Positions 49,611 through 57,998 of a DNA stretch of 64,000 nucleotides are shown one piece after another. Location of the stretch: NCBI RefSeq assembly GCF_016722785.1, contig NZ_JAEQNE010000003.1, positions 371,001 to 435,000 on the forward strand, in the 5' to 3' direction. This stretch comes from Ramlibacter monticola (GTDB lineage: Bacteria > Pseudomonadota > Gammaproteobacteria > Burkholderiales > Burkholderiaceae_C). Every line of letters begins with the position of its first letter. Position 1 is the first letter of the stretch. Both the position numbers and the translations under genes were made by a program. The notes beneath the pieces are model-generated. The model did not search any database. It was not told where the DNA came from and saw only the letters and a list, made by a program, of their open reading frames with translations.

Positions 49611-49770
49611 GGGGATTTCCTTTCCTGGGTGGGCGAACCCGGCGGGTTCGTGGAAATGGATTCTGCGTAGCGCACGCCTTCGCGGCTTGAACGAAGAGGC
49701 TGACTTTCGCGGCGACGAACTTCCCCGGGATCCAGGCTCTCCAATGCCTGAAGGACGTACGATCGCACCC

Positions 49771-50271
49771 ATGAATATCGAACGGCGAAGACTCGTCGCT
49801 GGCGCGGGTTGGCTCGCTCTGGCCGGCCTGGCCGGCTGCGCGGCGCCAGCGAAAGATGGGCGCCAGGGCGCCTCCTTTCCGCGCCCTTCGCCGATGTCCG
49901 ACCGGCAGGCCGGCGAAGCCGCGTTCCTGGCCCTGAGTCTGGTGGGGACCCCCTACCGATTTGGGGGCAACACGCCAGAGGCCGGTTTCGATTGCAGCGG
50001 CTTGATTGGCTATGTGTACTTGCGAGCGGCAGGGATTGCACCGCCTCGAACCCTCGCGCAACTTGGCCGCTGGGGGCAGTCCGTGAGTGCCGGTGACTTG
50101 CGCGCGGGCGACCTGGTGATCTTCGGCAGCGACGGTTCACCGTCCCACGCCGCCATCCATGCAGGTGAGTCGCGCTTCGTGCACGCGCCAAGCACCGGCG
50201 GAACCGTTCGCCTGAACGAAATCCGCGAACGGTACTGGCAAACCCGTCTGCTGGATTACCGGCGCGCCTGA
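49771..50271 (+). CDS. NlpC/P60-family lipoprotein, cell-wall peptidase
   Basis: This 166-residue lipoprotein has an RR-containing signal peptide and the lipobox LAGLAGC (Cys23). The NlpC/P60 catalytic residues are Cys75 in FDCSGLIGYVY, His126 in SHAAIHAGE and a third polar residue, His138, in FVHAP. GTPYRFGGNTPEAGFDCSG (59-77) is the family hallmark. It should cleave D-gamma-glutamyl-diaminopimelate or related peptidoglycan bonds at the inner face of the outer membrane. ATG at 49771 places the signal peptide correctly; 9 in-frame codons upstream are possible. Confidence 0.9.
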   Translation: MNIERRRLVAGAGWLALAGLAGCAAPAKDGRQGASFPRPSPMSDRQAGEAAFLALSLVGTPYRFGGNTPEAGFDCSGLIGYVYLRAAGIAPPRTLAQLGRWGQSVSAGDLRAGDLVIFGSDGSPSHAAIHAGESRFVHAPSTGGTVRLNEIRERYWQTRLLDYRRA

Positions 50272-50370
50272 GCTTCTGCGCGGCCAGCTCCGTCCCGCCG
50301 GCGTGCCCATAATGCTCCGCATGCCTCCCGCCTTCGCGGATGTCCCGCGCGGGCAGCGCCTGTCGAAACC

Positions 50371-51318
50371 ATGAAGCCGTTTGCCTTTTTCGTGCGCGCC
50401 TTGCCCTTTCTTGCCAGCCTCGCCGCCCACGCGCAGGCACCCACGCCGCAACAGCTGTACGAGCGGCTTGCGCCCAGCGTCTGGCTCGTCCACACCTACG
50501 GGGACGGCGGAAAGCCGCTGGCCCGGGGCAGCGCGGTGGTGATCGCGGCGGAGACCCTGGTCACCAACTGCCACGTGCTCGAGGGCGCGAAGCGCTTCAC
50601 CGTCACGAACGACAACGTCACGCATGAAGCGCGTCCGCAGTACATCGACGCGGAACGCGACCTTTGCCAGGTCATGGCGCGCAACCTGCGGGCGCCCGCG
50701 GTGGCGCTGGGCGACAGCGACACCGTCGTCGTCGGCCAGAAGGTGTACACGCTGGGCAATCCGCGCGGCCTGGAGCGCACGTTCAGCGACGGTCTCGTAT
50801 CGGCGCTGCGGCGTTCGGACGACCAGAAGCTCCGGCGGATCCAGTTCAGCGCGCCCATCTCGCACGGCTCCAGCGGGGGCGGGCTGTTCGACGAACAGGG
50901 ACGGCTGGTCGGCATCACCGCCAGCGGCTTCGACGATGCGCAGAATCTCAACTTCGCCCTCCCGGCCAACTGGGTGAGCGAACTGGCGGAGCGCGGCGAA
51001 GCGGCCAGGCAGGTCGCGTCGGCGCGCGCGGCCGCGAGCGCGGCACGTTCGGCGCGCGACATCAATGACGTCGCGGCCGTTCCAACCAGCGAGGGCTGCC
51101 GCGGCGACTACCGCAAGTTCCTGACGTCCCGCGCCCCGCGCGCCTTCGCCATCAGCACCGCCGGCGAATGCGCCTGGGCCAACGGCGCGGGATCGCCGCA
51201 CCCGGAAGTCTCGAAAGCCAGGGACCCCATCGAGCGCGCCCTGGATTACTGCCGGTCCCGCCACGGGAAGGGCTGCAGGATCTACGCCGTGGACCAGCGG
51301 GTGGTCTGGGACCGGTAG
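50371..51318 (+). CDS. Exported trypsin-like serine protease
   Basis: This 315-residue protein has a signal peptide (about 1-22, cleaved after AHA-Q). The S1C/DegP-like catalytic triad is His68 in TNCHVLEG, Asp97 in AERDLCQV and Ser168 in GSSGGGLFD. No PDZ domain follows; instead there is a C-terminal segment of about 95 residues with three or four cysteines (EGCRGDY, GECAWANG, YCRSRHGKGC). It is probably a periplasmic protease with a disulfide-stabilised tail. It lies 99 bp after the NlpC/P60 gene on the same strand and may be co-transcribed. Confidence 0.88.
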   Translation: MKPFAFFVRALPFLASLAAHAQAPTPQQLYERLAPSVWLVHTYGDGGKPLARGSAVVIAAETLVTNCHVLEGAKRFTVTNDNVTHEARPQYIDAERDLCQVMARNLRAPAVALGDSDTVVVGQKVYTLGNPRGLERTFSDGLVSALRRSDDQKLRRIQFSAPISHGSSGGGLFDEQGRLVGITASGFDDAQNLNFALPANWVSELAERGEAARQVASARAAASAARSARDINDVAAVPTSEGCRGDYRKFLTSRAPRAFAISTAGECAWANGAGSPHPEVSKARDPIERALDYCRSRHGKGCRIYAVDQRVVWDR

Positions 51319-51383
51319 CGCGGCCGGCTCGACGGTTCCGATCGCGGTTCCTTCCCGCGGCCGGCGCCGCCATACTCCGCCTC

Positions 51384-52952
51384 GTGCGGGAACTCGAACA
51401 CATCCTGGCCCTCTTCGTGGCCGCCGTGCTGCTGGCCGCCGCCGCACGCAGAGCCGGCGCGCCGTATCCCGTCTTCCTGGCGATCGGCGGCGCGCTGCTG
51501 GCCTTCATCCCCGGTGCACCGAGTCCGGTCCTGCCGCCCGAACTTGTCCTGGCCCTGTTCGTGGCGCCGATCCTGGTGGATGCCGGCTACGACGCCTCGC
51601 TGCGCGACCTGCGCGAGAACTGGGCCCCGCTGGTGAGCCTGGTGATCTTCGCGGTGGGACTCACGACAGCGGCAGTGGCCGCCGTCGCCCACGCGCTCGT
51701 GCCGGGCCTTCCGTGGGGCGCGGCGATCGCACTGGGCGCCATCGTCGCGCCGCCCGACGCGGTGGCGGCCACCGCGGTGCTGCGGCCGCTGCGTCCGCCC
51801 CAGCGCATCCTTGGCATCCTCGAGGGCGAAAGCCTGCTGAACGACGCCAGCGCGCTCCTGATCTACCGGCTCGCCGTGGGCGCGGTGGCGGCCGGCGGCT
51901 TCTCGGTGCAGGCGGTGGCCCCGACCTTCCTGCTGGCGGTCCTGGGCAGCCTCGTCGCGGGGCCGGCATTGGGCTGGCTGGTGCAGCGCCTGCTGGAGCA
52001 GGTGCAGCACATCCCCACGGCCATCATCCTGCAGTTCGTGGGCACCTTGACCGTGTGGCTCGTGGCCGAACACGTCGGGCTCTCGGGCGTCCTGACCACG
52101 GTGTGCTTCGCCATGACGCTGGGACGCACGGCACCGGCGCGCACGCCGGCACGGATCCGCGTTCCGACGAACGCGGTGTGGGCCACGGTGGTGTTCGCCC
52201 TGAACATCTTCGCCTTCATCTTCATCGGGCTGCAGATCCGCCCGATCCTGGTGGAACTGCCGTCCTCGGCACGCGAGCAGTACCTGCTGGTGGCGGCCGC
52301 CGTACTCGCCACCGTGATCCTGGTGCGGATCGGCTGGCACATGTCCTTCAACGCCGTGATCCGCTGGCGCGACCGCCGCCATGGCTTCCATCCGCCCCGG
52401 CCCATGCTGCGGCCCACCGTCGGCAGCGGGCTGGTGATCTCCTGGGCCGGCATGCGCGGCATCGTCACGCTCGCGGCGGCGCTGGCGCTGCCCGGGGACT
52501 TTCCGGCGCGCGACCTGATCGTGGTCACGGCGTTCTTCGTGGTCCTGGGGACGCTGCTGATCCAGGGCCTCACGCTGAAGTCGCTGCTGCGCGCACTGGA
52601 TCTCCATGACGGCGACCCCGTGGCGCGCGAGGAGCACGAGGCGCGCCGGCGCATGCTGGAAGCGGCGTACGCGCAGCTGCCTTCCGGGGATGCGCCGGCC
52701 GTGAACCTCGTGCGCAAGGACCTGAAGATCCGGCTGGGGCAGCTGCAGCGCGGCGAGGGGCCCCATGCGTCCTTCGCCGTGGAGTACGACAGCGCGTACC
52801 GCGGCGCCCTGCGCGCCGCCAGGCAGGTGCTGCTCGCGATGCGTGACAGCGGTGACATCGGCGACGACGCGTTCCACACGCTGGAGAACGACCTGGACTG
52901 GATGGAGGTGTCGGACCCGCTGCGGGCGGCCAACGCGGACGCGACGGAGTAG
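51384..52952 (+). CDS. CPA1-family Na+/H+ antiporter
   Basis: This 522-residue transporter has about 12 membrane segments (residues 1-400). The CPA1 core motifs are present: GAIVAPPDAVAATAVL with the ion-binding Asp, GESLLNDASALLIY, and the WAGMRGIVTLAAALALP segment. A cytoplasmic tail of about 110 residues follows. The start is GTG at 51384, which leads directly into the first membrane helix. It exchanges Na+ (or K+) for H+ across the inner membrane. It stands 65 bp after the protease gene on the same strand. Confidence 0.92.
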   Translation: MRELEHILALFVAAVLLAAAARRAGAPYPVFLAIGGALLAFIPGAPSPVLPPELVLALFVAPILVDAGYDASLRDLRENWAPLVSLVIFAVGLTTAAVAAVAHALVPGLPWGAAIALGAIVAPPDAVAATAVLRPLRPPQRILGILEGESLLNDASALLIYRLAVGAVAAGGFSVQAVAPTFLLAVLGSLVAGPALGWLVQRLLEQVQHIPTAIILQFVGTLTVWLVAEHVGLSGVLTTVCFAMTLGRTAPARTPARIRVPTNAVWATVVFALNIFAFIFIGLQIRPILVELPSSAREQYLLVAAAVLATVILVRIGWHMSFNAVIRWRDRRHGFHPPRPMLRPTVGSGLVISWAGMRGIVTLAAALALPGDFPARDLIVVTAFFVVLGTLLIQGLTLKSLLRALDLHDGDPVAREEHEARRRMLEAAYAQLPSGDAPAVNLVRKDLKIRLGQLQRGEGPHASFAVEYDSAYRGALRAARQVLLAMRDSGDIGDDAFHTLENDLDWMEVSDPLRAANADATE

Positions 52953-52963
52953 CGGCGCTCGCC

Positions 52964-53857
52964 TCAATCCCGGCGGAAGCCGGTGAGTTCCTGCCGGGCG
53001 AACTCGATGAAGGCCCGCGTGCGGGCCGGCAGCAGCCGTGCGTGCGGATACACGATGTTGATCGGGCGCGGCGGCAGTTCGAAGTCCTCCAGCACGACGC
53101 GCAGCTGCTTGCGCTGGAGCAGGGGCTCCACCTGGTAGGAGAAGAACATGCCGAAGCCTGCGCCGTCGGCGCAGGCCTGCACCGCGGGCCAGACATGGTT
53201 GAACTCCAGGGGGCCGCTCACGGGCACCTGGAAGACGCGCCCGTTCTCCTGGAAGTCGCCCCAGCCGGTGCGCCCGGACAAGACCCGGATGCAGTCGCGC
53301 CCCTGCAACTCGCGCGGGTGCCGGGGCACGCCCGCGCGGCGCAGCAGGGCCGGGGTGGCGACCACGACCCGACGCACTTCACCGAGCGGCTGGGCGACCA
53401 GCGAGGAGTCCTCCAGTCGCCCGATGCGGACCCCGAGGTCCAGCCCTTCCTCCAGCAGGTTCACCACGCGATCGAGCAGCAGCGTGGTGCAGCGCATGCC
53501 GGGGTGGCGCTGCACGAAGCGGGTGACCACCGGCGCCACGTACATCTGGCCGAACAGCACGGGGGCGGTGACGTGCAGGTGTCCCGCGGGCGTGGAGGCC
53601 TCGGCGCGCAGCGCCGCCTCCGCGTCCTGCAGGGCGGAGAGGATGTGCCGCGAACGCTCCAGGTGCTGGCGTCCTTCCTCGGTGAGCGTGATCCGCCGCG
53701 TCGTCCGCTGGAAGAGCCGCACGCCCAGCTCGCGTTCGTAGGCCGCCAGCGAGCGCACGACGGCGGGCAGCGAGGTGCCGAGCGTGCGCGACGCCGCCGT
53801 CAGGCTGCCTGCCTCGGCGATCCCGACGAAGGTCTGCATCGCGCGAAACTTGTCCAC
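52964..53857 (-). CDS. LysR-family transcriptional regulator
   Basis: This 297-residue LysR protein has a winged-helix domain (KFRAMQTFVGIAEAGSLTAA, LGTSLPAVVRSLAAYERELG) and an effector domain of the CrgA-like or DsdC-like small group (SGPLEFNHVWPAVQACADGA). It is divergent from the PNPOx-family gene across 107 bp, with an ACTGC-N10-GCAGT dyad close to its start. It probably controls that gene and itself. It is convergent with the antiporter gene. Confidence 0.92.
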   Translation of the reverse strand: MDKFRAMQTFVGIAEAGSLTAASRTLGTSLPAVVRSLAAYERELGVRLFQRTTRRITLTEEGRQHLERSRHILSALQDAEAALRAEASTPAGHLHVTAPVLFGQMYVAPVVTRFVQRHPGMRCTTLLLDRVVNLLEEGLDLGVRIGRLEDSSLVAQPLGEVRRVVVATPALLRRAGVPRHPRELQGRDCIRVLSGRTGWGDFQENGRVFQVPVSGPLEFNHVWPAVQACADGAGFGMFFSYQVEPLLQRKQLRVVLEDFELPPRPINIVYPHARLLPARTRAFIEFARQELTGFRRD

Positions 53858-53868
53858 CGGCCCATATT

Positions 53869-53888
53869 ACTGCGCCAATCGGAGCAGT
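53869..53888. promoter_or_regulatory. Candidate LysR operator
   Basis: ACTGC-N10-GCAGT is a perfect 5+5 dyad 12-31 bp upstream of the LysR start, in the divergent gap to the PNPOx-family gene. The spacing is within the range of LysR-type sites. Confidence 0.4.
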
Positions 53889-53964
53889 GTCCTGCGTCGT
53901 GCGCCATTTATTCCGGTTGCGGCAGCAAACAGAATCGCCTCACTGCTTCCGACAGGAGAACACC

Positions 53965-54876
53965 ATGGGCATGAACGCCGAGGCCTGGCACGCCGGCGAA
54001 CAGGAACTGCATCGCCGGGAGGGGATCGCCGCCCGCATGGCGGAAGTCGGCGCGCGCGCGCTGCGGGACCACATGCCCGAGCAGCATCGGCTGTTCTTCG
54101 CCGAACTGCCGGTCGTGTATGCCGGCCTGCTCGATCGGGAGGGGCAGCCCTGGGCCACGCTGCTGGCGGGCGCACCGGGCTTCGTTTCCTCGCCGACGCC
54201 GCAACGGCTGCGGCTCGCTGCGCGCGCGTTGCCGGGCGATCCCGTCGCGCCCTCGTGGCGTGAAGGCGCTGCCGTCGCGTTGCTGGGCCTGCAGGCCGAG
54301 ACGGGGCGGCGCAACCGCATGAACGGCTGGATCGTGGGCGACCAGGACGGCGCGTTCGAGGTCGCCGTGGGCCAGAGCTTCGGCAATTGCCCGAAGTACA
54401 TCCATCCGCGGCGCGCGGTGCACACGCGCTCTCCCGCACCGGTGCAAGTCACCACGGGCGATGCGCTCGACGAGGCGGGAGCGCGCATCGTGCGGAGTGC
54501 CGATACGTTCTTCATCGCGAGCGCGCATCCCGCGGCATCGCGTTCGCGCGACCCCGCGGAAGGCGTGGACGTGTCGCATCGCGGCGGACCCGCCGGATTC
54601 GTGCGCGTCGAGGCCGACAGCGCGCTGTTGGCGCCGGACTACCCCGGCAACATGTTCTTCAACACGCTCGGCAACCTCCAGGTGGAACCGCGTTGCGGCC
54701 TGCTGTTCCTGGACTTCCGCCGCGGCGAACGCCTGCATCTCGCCTGCCGCGCGGCACTGGTGCCGGAAGCGGCAGCAGCCGGCTCATGGGCCGGCGCGCT
54801 GCGCGCACTGCGATTCCAGGTGGAGCGCGCAGTGCGGGTTGCAGGAGGGCTGCCCCTGCGGTGGGAGGAAGAGTGA
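53965..54876 (+). CDS. PNPOx-family FMN-binding (split-barrel) protein
   Basis: This 303-residue protein resembles the pyridoxamine-phosphate-oxidase-like flavin-binding split-barrel proteins: HRLFFAELPVVYAGLLDREG, PWATLLAGAPGF, GQSFGNCPKYIHPR, and later FFIASAHPAA, VDVSHRGGPAGFVRVE and LAPDYPGNMFFNTLGNL. It seems to hold two half-barrels. ATG at 53965 follows AGGAGAA at good spacing. It is divergent from LysR and presumably under its control. The substrate is unknown; PNPOx activity itself is unlikely. Confidence 0.85.
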   Translation: MGMNAEAWHAGEQELHRREGIAARMAEVGARALRDHMPEQHRLFFAELPVVYAGLLDREGQPWATLLAGAPGFVSSPTPQRLRLAARALPGDPVAPSWREGAAVALLGLQAETGRRNRMNGWIVGDQDGAFEVAVGQSFGNCPKYIHPRRAVHTRSPAPVQVTTGDALDEAGARIVRSADTFFIASAHPAASRSRDPAEGVDVSHRGGPAGFVRVEADSALLAPDYPGNMFFNTLGNLQVEPRCGLLFLDFRRGERLHLACRAALVPEAAAAGSWAGALRALRFQVERAVRVAGGLPLRWEEE

Positions 54877-54907
54877 GGAAGCGCGATGGAAGCATCGCGC
54901 CGGCGCG

Positions 54908-55129
54908 TCAGTCGCTGGAGTTCGGCAGGCCCTGGATGACGAGGAACAGTGCGAGCGGCCAACCCGGCATGATGCCGGCGACCCAGGCGGTATCGAAGAT
55001 CGGCAGCTTGAAGTAGTGGATCGCGATGTAAAGGGGCAGTGGAAGCAACGCCAGCAAGGCGGCCAGGGCCAGGAAAAGTTTGCGCGGGGATTCGTGAACG
55101 GGGGCGTAAATCGGAGCGTGATGAATCAT
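54908..55129 (-). CDS. Small two-segment membrane protein
   Basis: This 73-residue protein has two hydrophobic segments (about 17-37 and 46-66, LALFLVIQGL near the end). No family is recognised. ATG at 55129 follows a short gap; upstream in-frame codons belong to a GC-rich repeat region. It is convergent with the PNPOx-family gene (31 bp). Direct repeats of a CTGTAACGCAG motif lie 33-119 bp upstream. Confidence 0.6.
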   Translation of the reverse strand: MIHHAPIYAPVHESPRKLFLALAALLALLPLPLYIAIHYFKLPIFDTAWVAGIMPGWPLALFLVIQGLPNSSD

Positions 55130-55161
55130 GGAGCCGTTTATACGGGCCCATGCTCCCCACG

Positions 55162-55248
55162 CTGTAACGCAGACCCCGTGCTGTAACGCAGGCGCGGTGC
55201 GGCCGCACACTGACGCAGGCGCGGCGCAGCCACACACTGTTGCATGGG
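55162..55248. repeat. Iterated CTGTAACGCAG motif upstream of a small membrane protein
   Basis: CTGTAACGCAG occurs exactly at 55162 and 55181 (19 bp apart). CTGACGCAG with the same GCGCGG flank lies at 55210, and a degenerate CTGTTGCA at 55237. The array sits in the 200-bp gap between the LysR stop and the 73-residue gene. It could bind a regulator cooperatively; the DNA is not protein-coding by composition. Confidence 0.5.
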
Positions 55249-55329
55249 GGTTACTTGAGGTAGCGCAATGGAACGTCCTTCGTGCGGCTCGTACAACGCC
55301 GCAAAGGTCCTCGCAGTAATGCGCGCATG

Positions 55330-56235
55330 CTAGGCGCGCTTGCCACCTCCGCCCCGTTCGCGCAGATGCCGTACCAGCACTTCCAGCAGGCTGGCCGCTG
55401 GCGGCGGCACCGGGTGGCGCGGATGCGATACCGCCACCAGCTGGCGCGCCAGCGTGGGCCGCACCACGCGGTGCGCGCGCAATCGCCCCTCGGCGAGCCT
55501 GCTGCGCAATGCGGTGCGAGGCAGCAGCGTGGCGAGCTCGCCCTGCTCCACGACTTGCGCGATGGCCGGCAGCGAGTCGATCTCCAGCGCGCATTCCAGC
55601 TGCAAGCCGGCCGCATCCGCGAAGCCTTCCAGCGCCACGCGCAAGCCATGCTGCCGCGTGGGCAGCACCAGCTTCAGGCGAGCCACTTCGCGCAAAGCGA
55701 TCTTGTCCGGCAGCCGCGCATGCCGCGGTCCCGTGGCCAGCACGAACTCCTCTTCCAGCACCGGCTCCGCCTTCAATGCGAGCCGCCGCGGCTTGTTGAC
55801 GATCGCCGTGTCGAGTTGTCCGCTGTTCACGCCCTGCACCAGTGCCTCGCTGTAGGCCTCGGTCACCGAGACCGTCACGCGCGGAAAGCGCTCCAGGAAC
55901 TCTGCCAGCGCGGCGGGCAGCACGTCCTGCGCGATGCTCGCGGGCAGGCCGATGCGCGCATGGCCGGCCAGCTCGCCGCCGGTCTCCAGCAGCTCCGCGC
56001 GGGCGCGCTCGAACTCGGCCAGGATGGGGAGAAAGCGCGCGTACATCTGCGCTGCATGCGCCGTGGCCACCATGCCGCGGTTGCTGCGCACGAACAGCTG
56101 GCGTCCCAGCTCCTCCTCCAGCCGCGCCACCTGCATGCTCAACGCGGGCTGCACGATGTTCAGCCGGTTGGCGGCGCGGGTGACCGAACCCTCTTCGTAG
56201 AGCACGACGAAGTACTGGATCTGGCGGTAGTCCAT
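55330..56235 (-). CDS. LysR-family transcriptional regulator (Bug operon)
   Basis: This 301-residue LysR has a winged helix (DYRQIQYFVVLYEEGSVTRA, NIVQPALSMQVARLEEELG) and a standard effector domain. The VTRAANRLNIVQPALS pattern is typical of the NAC/Cbl/TctC-associated group. It is divergent from Bug-SDR-dehydrogenase, with two inverted LysR-type boxes in the 118-bp gap. It is the likely activator of that operon; the effector is probably the carboxylate imported or made by it. Its start at 56235 leads straight into the winged helix. Confidence 0.93.
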   Translation of the reverse strand: MDYRQIQYFVVLYEEGSVTRAANRLNIVQPALSMQVARLEEELGRQLFVRSNRGMVATAHAAQMYARFLPILAEFERARAELLETGGELAGHARIGLPASIAQDVLPAALAEFLERFPRVTVSVTEAYSEALVQGVNSGQLDTAIVNKPRRLALKAEPVLEEEFVLATGPRHARLPDKIALREVARLKLVLPTRQHGLRVALEGFADAAGLQLECALEIDSLPAIAQVVEQGELATLLPRTALRSRLAEGRLRAHRVVRPTLARQLVAVSHPRHPVPPPAASLLEVLVRHLRERGGGGKRA

Positions 56236-56246
56236 GGCCGTTCGAT

Positions 56247-56292
56247 ATCAGGCCAAATGATAGCGGCGTCAGAAAACATGATTTGACCTGAT
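56247..56292. promoter_or_regulatory. Double LysR operator between LysR and Bug genes
   Basis: ATCAGGCCAAATGAT (56247-56261) and ATGATTTGACCTGAT (56278-56292) are reverse complements at 13 of 15 positions, with centres 31 bp (three helical turns) apart. Each box is itself an ATCA-N7-TGAT-like dyad. This is the pattern of a tetrameric LysR protein bridging recognition and activation sites. Confidence 0.75.
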
Positions 56293-56353
56293 GGTGCCGC
56301 GCCCGGAAGATGCGACAACCGCCCCCGAGGCGCGAGAGCCATCAGGAGACAAC

Positions 56354-57310
56354 ATGCCTTTCACCCGCTTCCTTGCCGCCGCCGCGCTGGGCCTTGCCGC
56401 GCTGGGCGCGATGGCGCAGACGTATCCGTCGCGTCCCGTGCGCGTGATCATCCCCTTCCCGCCGGGCGGCACGCTCGACACGCTGGGGCGCTCGCTGGCG
56501 CAGAAGCTGGCGGAGCAGACCGGCCAGCCCTTCGTCGTGGAGAACAAGCCGGGCGGCAACGGCGTGATCGGAGCCGACGCGGTGGCCAAGGCCCAGGCCG
56601 ATGGCTACACCCTGCTGTTCAACGCATCCACCTTCGTCACCGCGCCCATGACCATGAAGTCGGTGCCGTACGCGGTGACGCGCGACTTCGCGCCCGTCGC
56701 GCTGGTGGCCAAGGCGCCGCTGTCGGTGGCGATCAACAAGAGCCTGCCGGTCACGGACCTCAAGTCGCTGCAGGCCTATGCGAAAGCGAACCCGGGCAAG
56801 CTGACGTTCGCGGTCGGCTCCATCGGCTCCGCGGGGCACCTGGCGACCGAGCTGCTCAAACGCAGTGCCGGCATCGACTACATGGTGGTTCCCTACAAGG
56901 GCACTGCGCCCGCCTTCCAGGACCTGATTGGCGGCCAGATCGCGGGCTTCATCGATCCCATCCTCGGGTCGCTGCAATACCACCGCAGCGGCATGCTGCG
57001 GGTCGTGGCGGTCACCTCCGACAAGCGCACTCCCAACCTGCCGGAGGTTCCCACCGTCGCGGAAACCCTGCCAGGCTACGAGTTCTACAGCTGGTACGGC
57101 CTGTGGGCGCCCGCGAAGACGCCGGCCGACATCGTGCAGCGCCTCAACGCGGAAACCAACAAGGCCATCGCCGCCGAACTCCGCGACAAGTTCAGCGCGC
57201 AGGGCCTCGTGTTCCAGCCGGGGTCGGCCGCGGACTTCGCGAAGTTCCAGGAAGCCGACATGGCGAAGTCGCTGAAGATCATCACCGAAGGCCAGATCCG
57301 TGTCGAATGA
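56354..57310 (+). CDS. Bug/TctC-type periplasmic solute receptor
   Basis: This 318-residue receptor has a signal peptide (about 1-21, cleaved after AMA) and Bug-family landmarks: VIIPFPPGGTLDTLGRSLAQ, VENKPGGNGVIGADAV, VVPYKGTAPAFQDLIGGQI and VAVTSDKRTPNLPEVPTVAE. ATG at 56354 follows AGGAGAC. It binds a small organic anion in the periplasm; the TctAB membrane partners are not nearby. Its 3-prime end overlaps the SDR start by 11 bases, so Bug, SDR and the dehydrogenase form one operon. Confidence 0.94.
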   Translation: MPFTRFLAAAALGLAALGAMAQTYPSRPVRVIIPFPPGGTLDTLGRSLAQKLAEQTGQPFVVENKPGGNGVIGADAVAKAQADGYTLLFNASTFVTAPMTMKSVPYAVTRDFAPVALVAKAPLSVAINKSLPVTDLKSLQAYAKANPGKLTFAVGSIGSAGHLATELLKRSAGIDYMVVPYKGTAPAFQDLIGGQIAGFIDPILGSLQYHRSGMLRVVAVTSDKRTPNLPEVPTVAETLPGYEFYSWYGLWAPAKTPADIVQRLNAETNKAIAAELRDKFSAQGLVFQPGSAADFAKFQEADMAKSLKIITEGQIRVE

Positions 57311-57995
57311 ACGGCGCGCCGTCGTCACCGGCAGCAGCTCGGGGATCGGCCTGGCCATCAGCGAGGCCTTGCTGGCCGGCGGCTGGCAGGTCACCGGCCT
57401 GGACCAGGCGTCCGCGCAGATCGTGCACGAGGGCTTCGAGGCGATGACGGTCGACCTGTGCGATCCCGCGCAGTGCGACGCCGCGGCGCAGCGCGCGAGC
57501 GGCGCGCAGGCGCTGGTCCACGCGGCCGGCGTGCTCCGCGTTGCGCCGCTGGGCGAACTCGATGGCGCCGCGGGCGAGCGCATGTGGCGCCTGCACGTGG
57601 ACGCCGCCACGCGGCTGGCCGATCGTCTGCTGCCGCCCATGGCGCGCGCGCGGGGGGGCCGCGTGGTGCTGGTGGGCAGCCGCGTCGCCCGCGGCGCCGC
57701 CGGCCGCAGCCAATACGCCGCGACGAAGGCGGCGCTGGTGGCGCTGGCGCGCAGCTGGGCCGCGGAGCTCGCGCCCTCTGGCGTGACCGTCAACGTCGTC
57801 TCCCCCGCCGCCACCGACACACAGATGCTGCAGGATCCGGCGCGGCAGTCGGTGCCGCCGCGTCCCACGCCCATGGGCCGCCTGATCCAGCCGCAGGAGG
57901 TGGCAGCGCTCGTGGCCTTCCTGCTGTCGCCGGCCGCGGGCGCGATCACGGGCCAGGAGATCCAGGTCTGCGGCGGCGCCTCGCTGGGGAGTTGA
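57300..57995 (+). CDS. Short-chain dehydrogenase/reductase
   Basis: This 231-residue SDR has the NAD(P) motif TGSSSGIG (10-17), catalytic Ser127, Tyr139 and Lys143 (YAATK), and a proline-ended TVNVVSPAATDT loop. GTG at 57300 overlaps the Bug gene by 11 bases. The C-terminus has the common ITGQEIQVCGGAS ending. It oxidises a secondary alcohol or reduces a ketone in the pathway served by the Bug receptor and the next gene; the substrate is not known. Confidence 0.92.
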   Translation: MSNERRAVVTGSSSGIGLAISEALLAGGWQVTGLDQASAQIVHEGFEAMTVDLCDPAQCDAAAQRASGAQALVHAAGVLRVAPLGELDGAAGERMWRLHVDAATRLADRLLPPMARARGGRVVLVGSRVARGAAGRSQYAATKAALVALARSWAAELAPSGVTVNVVSPAATDTQMLQDPARQSVPPRPTPMGRLIQPQEVAALVAFLLSPAAGAITGQEIQVCGGASLGS

Positions 57996-57998
57996 GGG

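Noticed and set aside
55162-55248. CRISPR-like array
   Set aside because: The repeat units are only 11 bases with unequal spacing (19, 29, 27 bp), and there are no cas genes.
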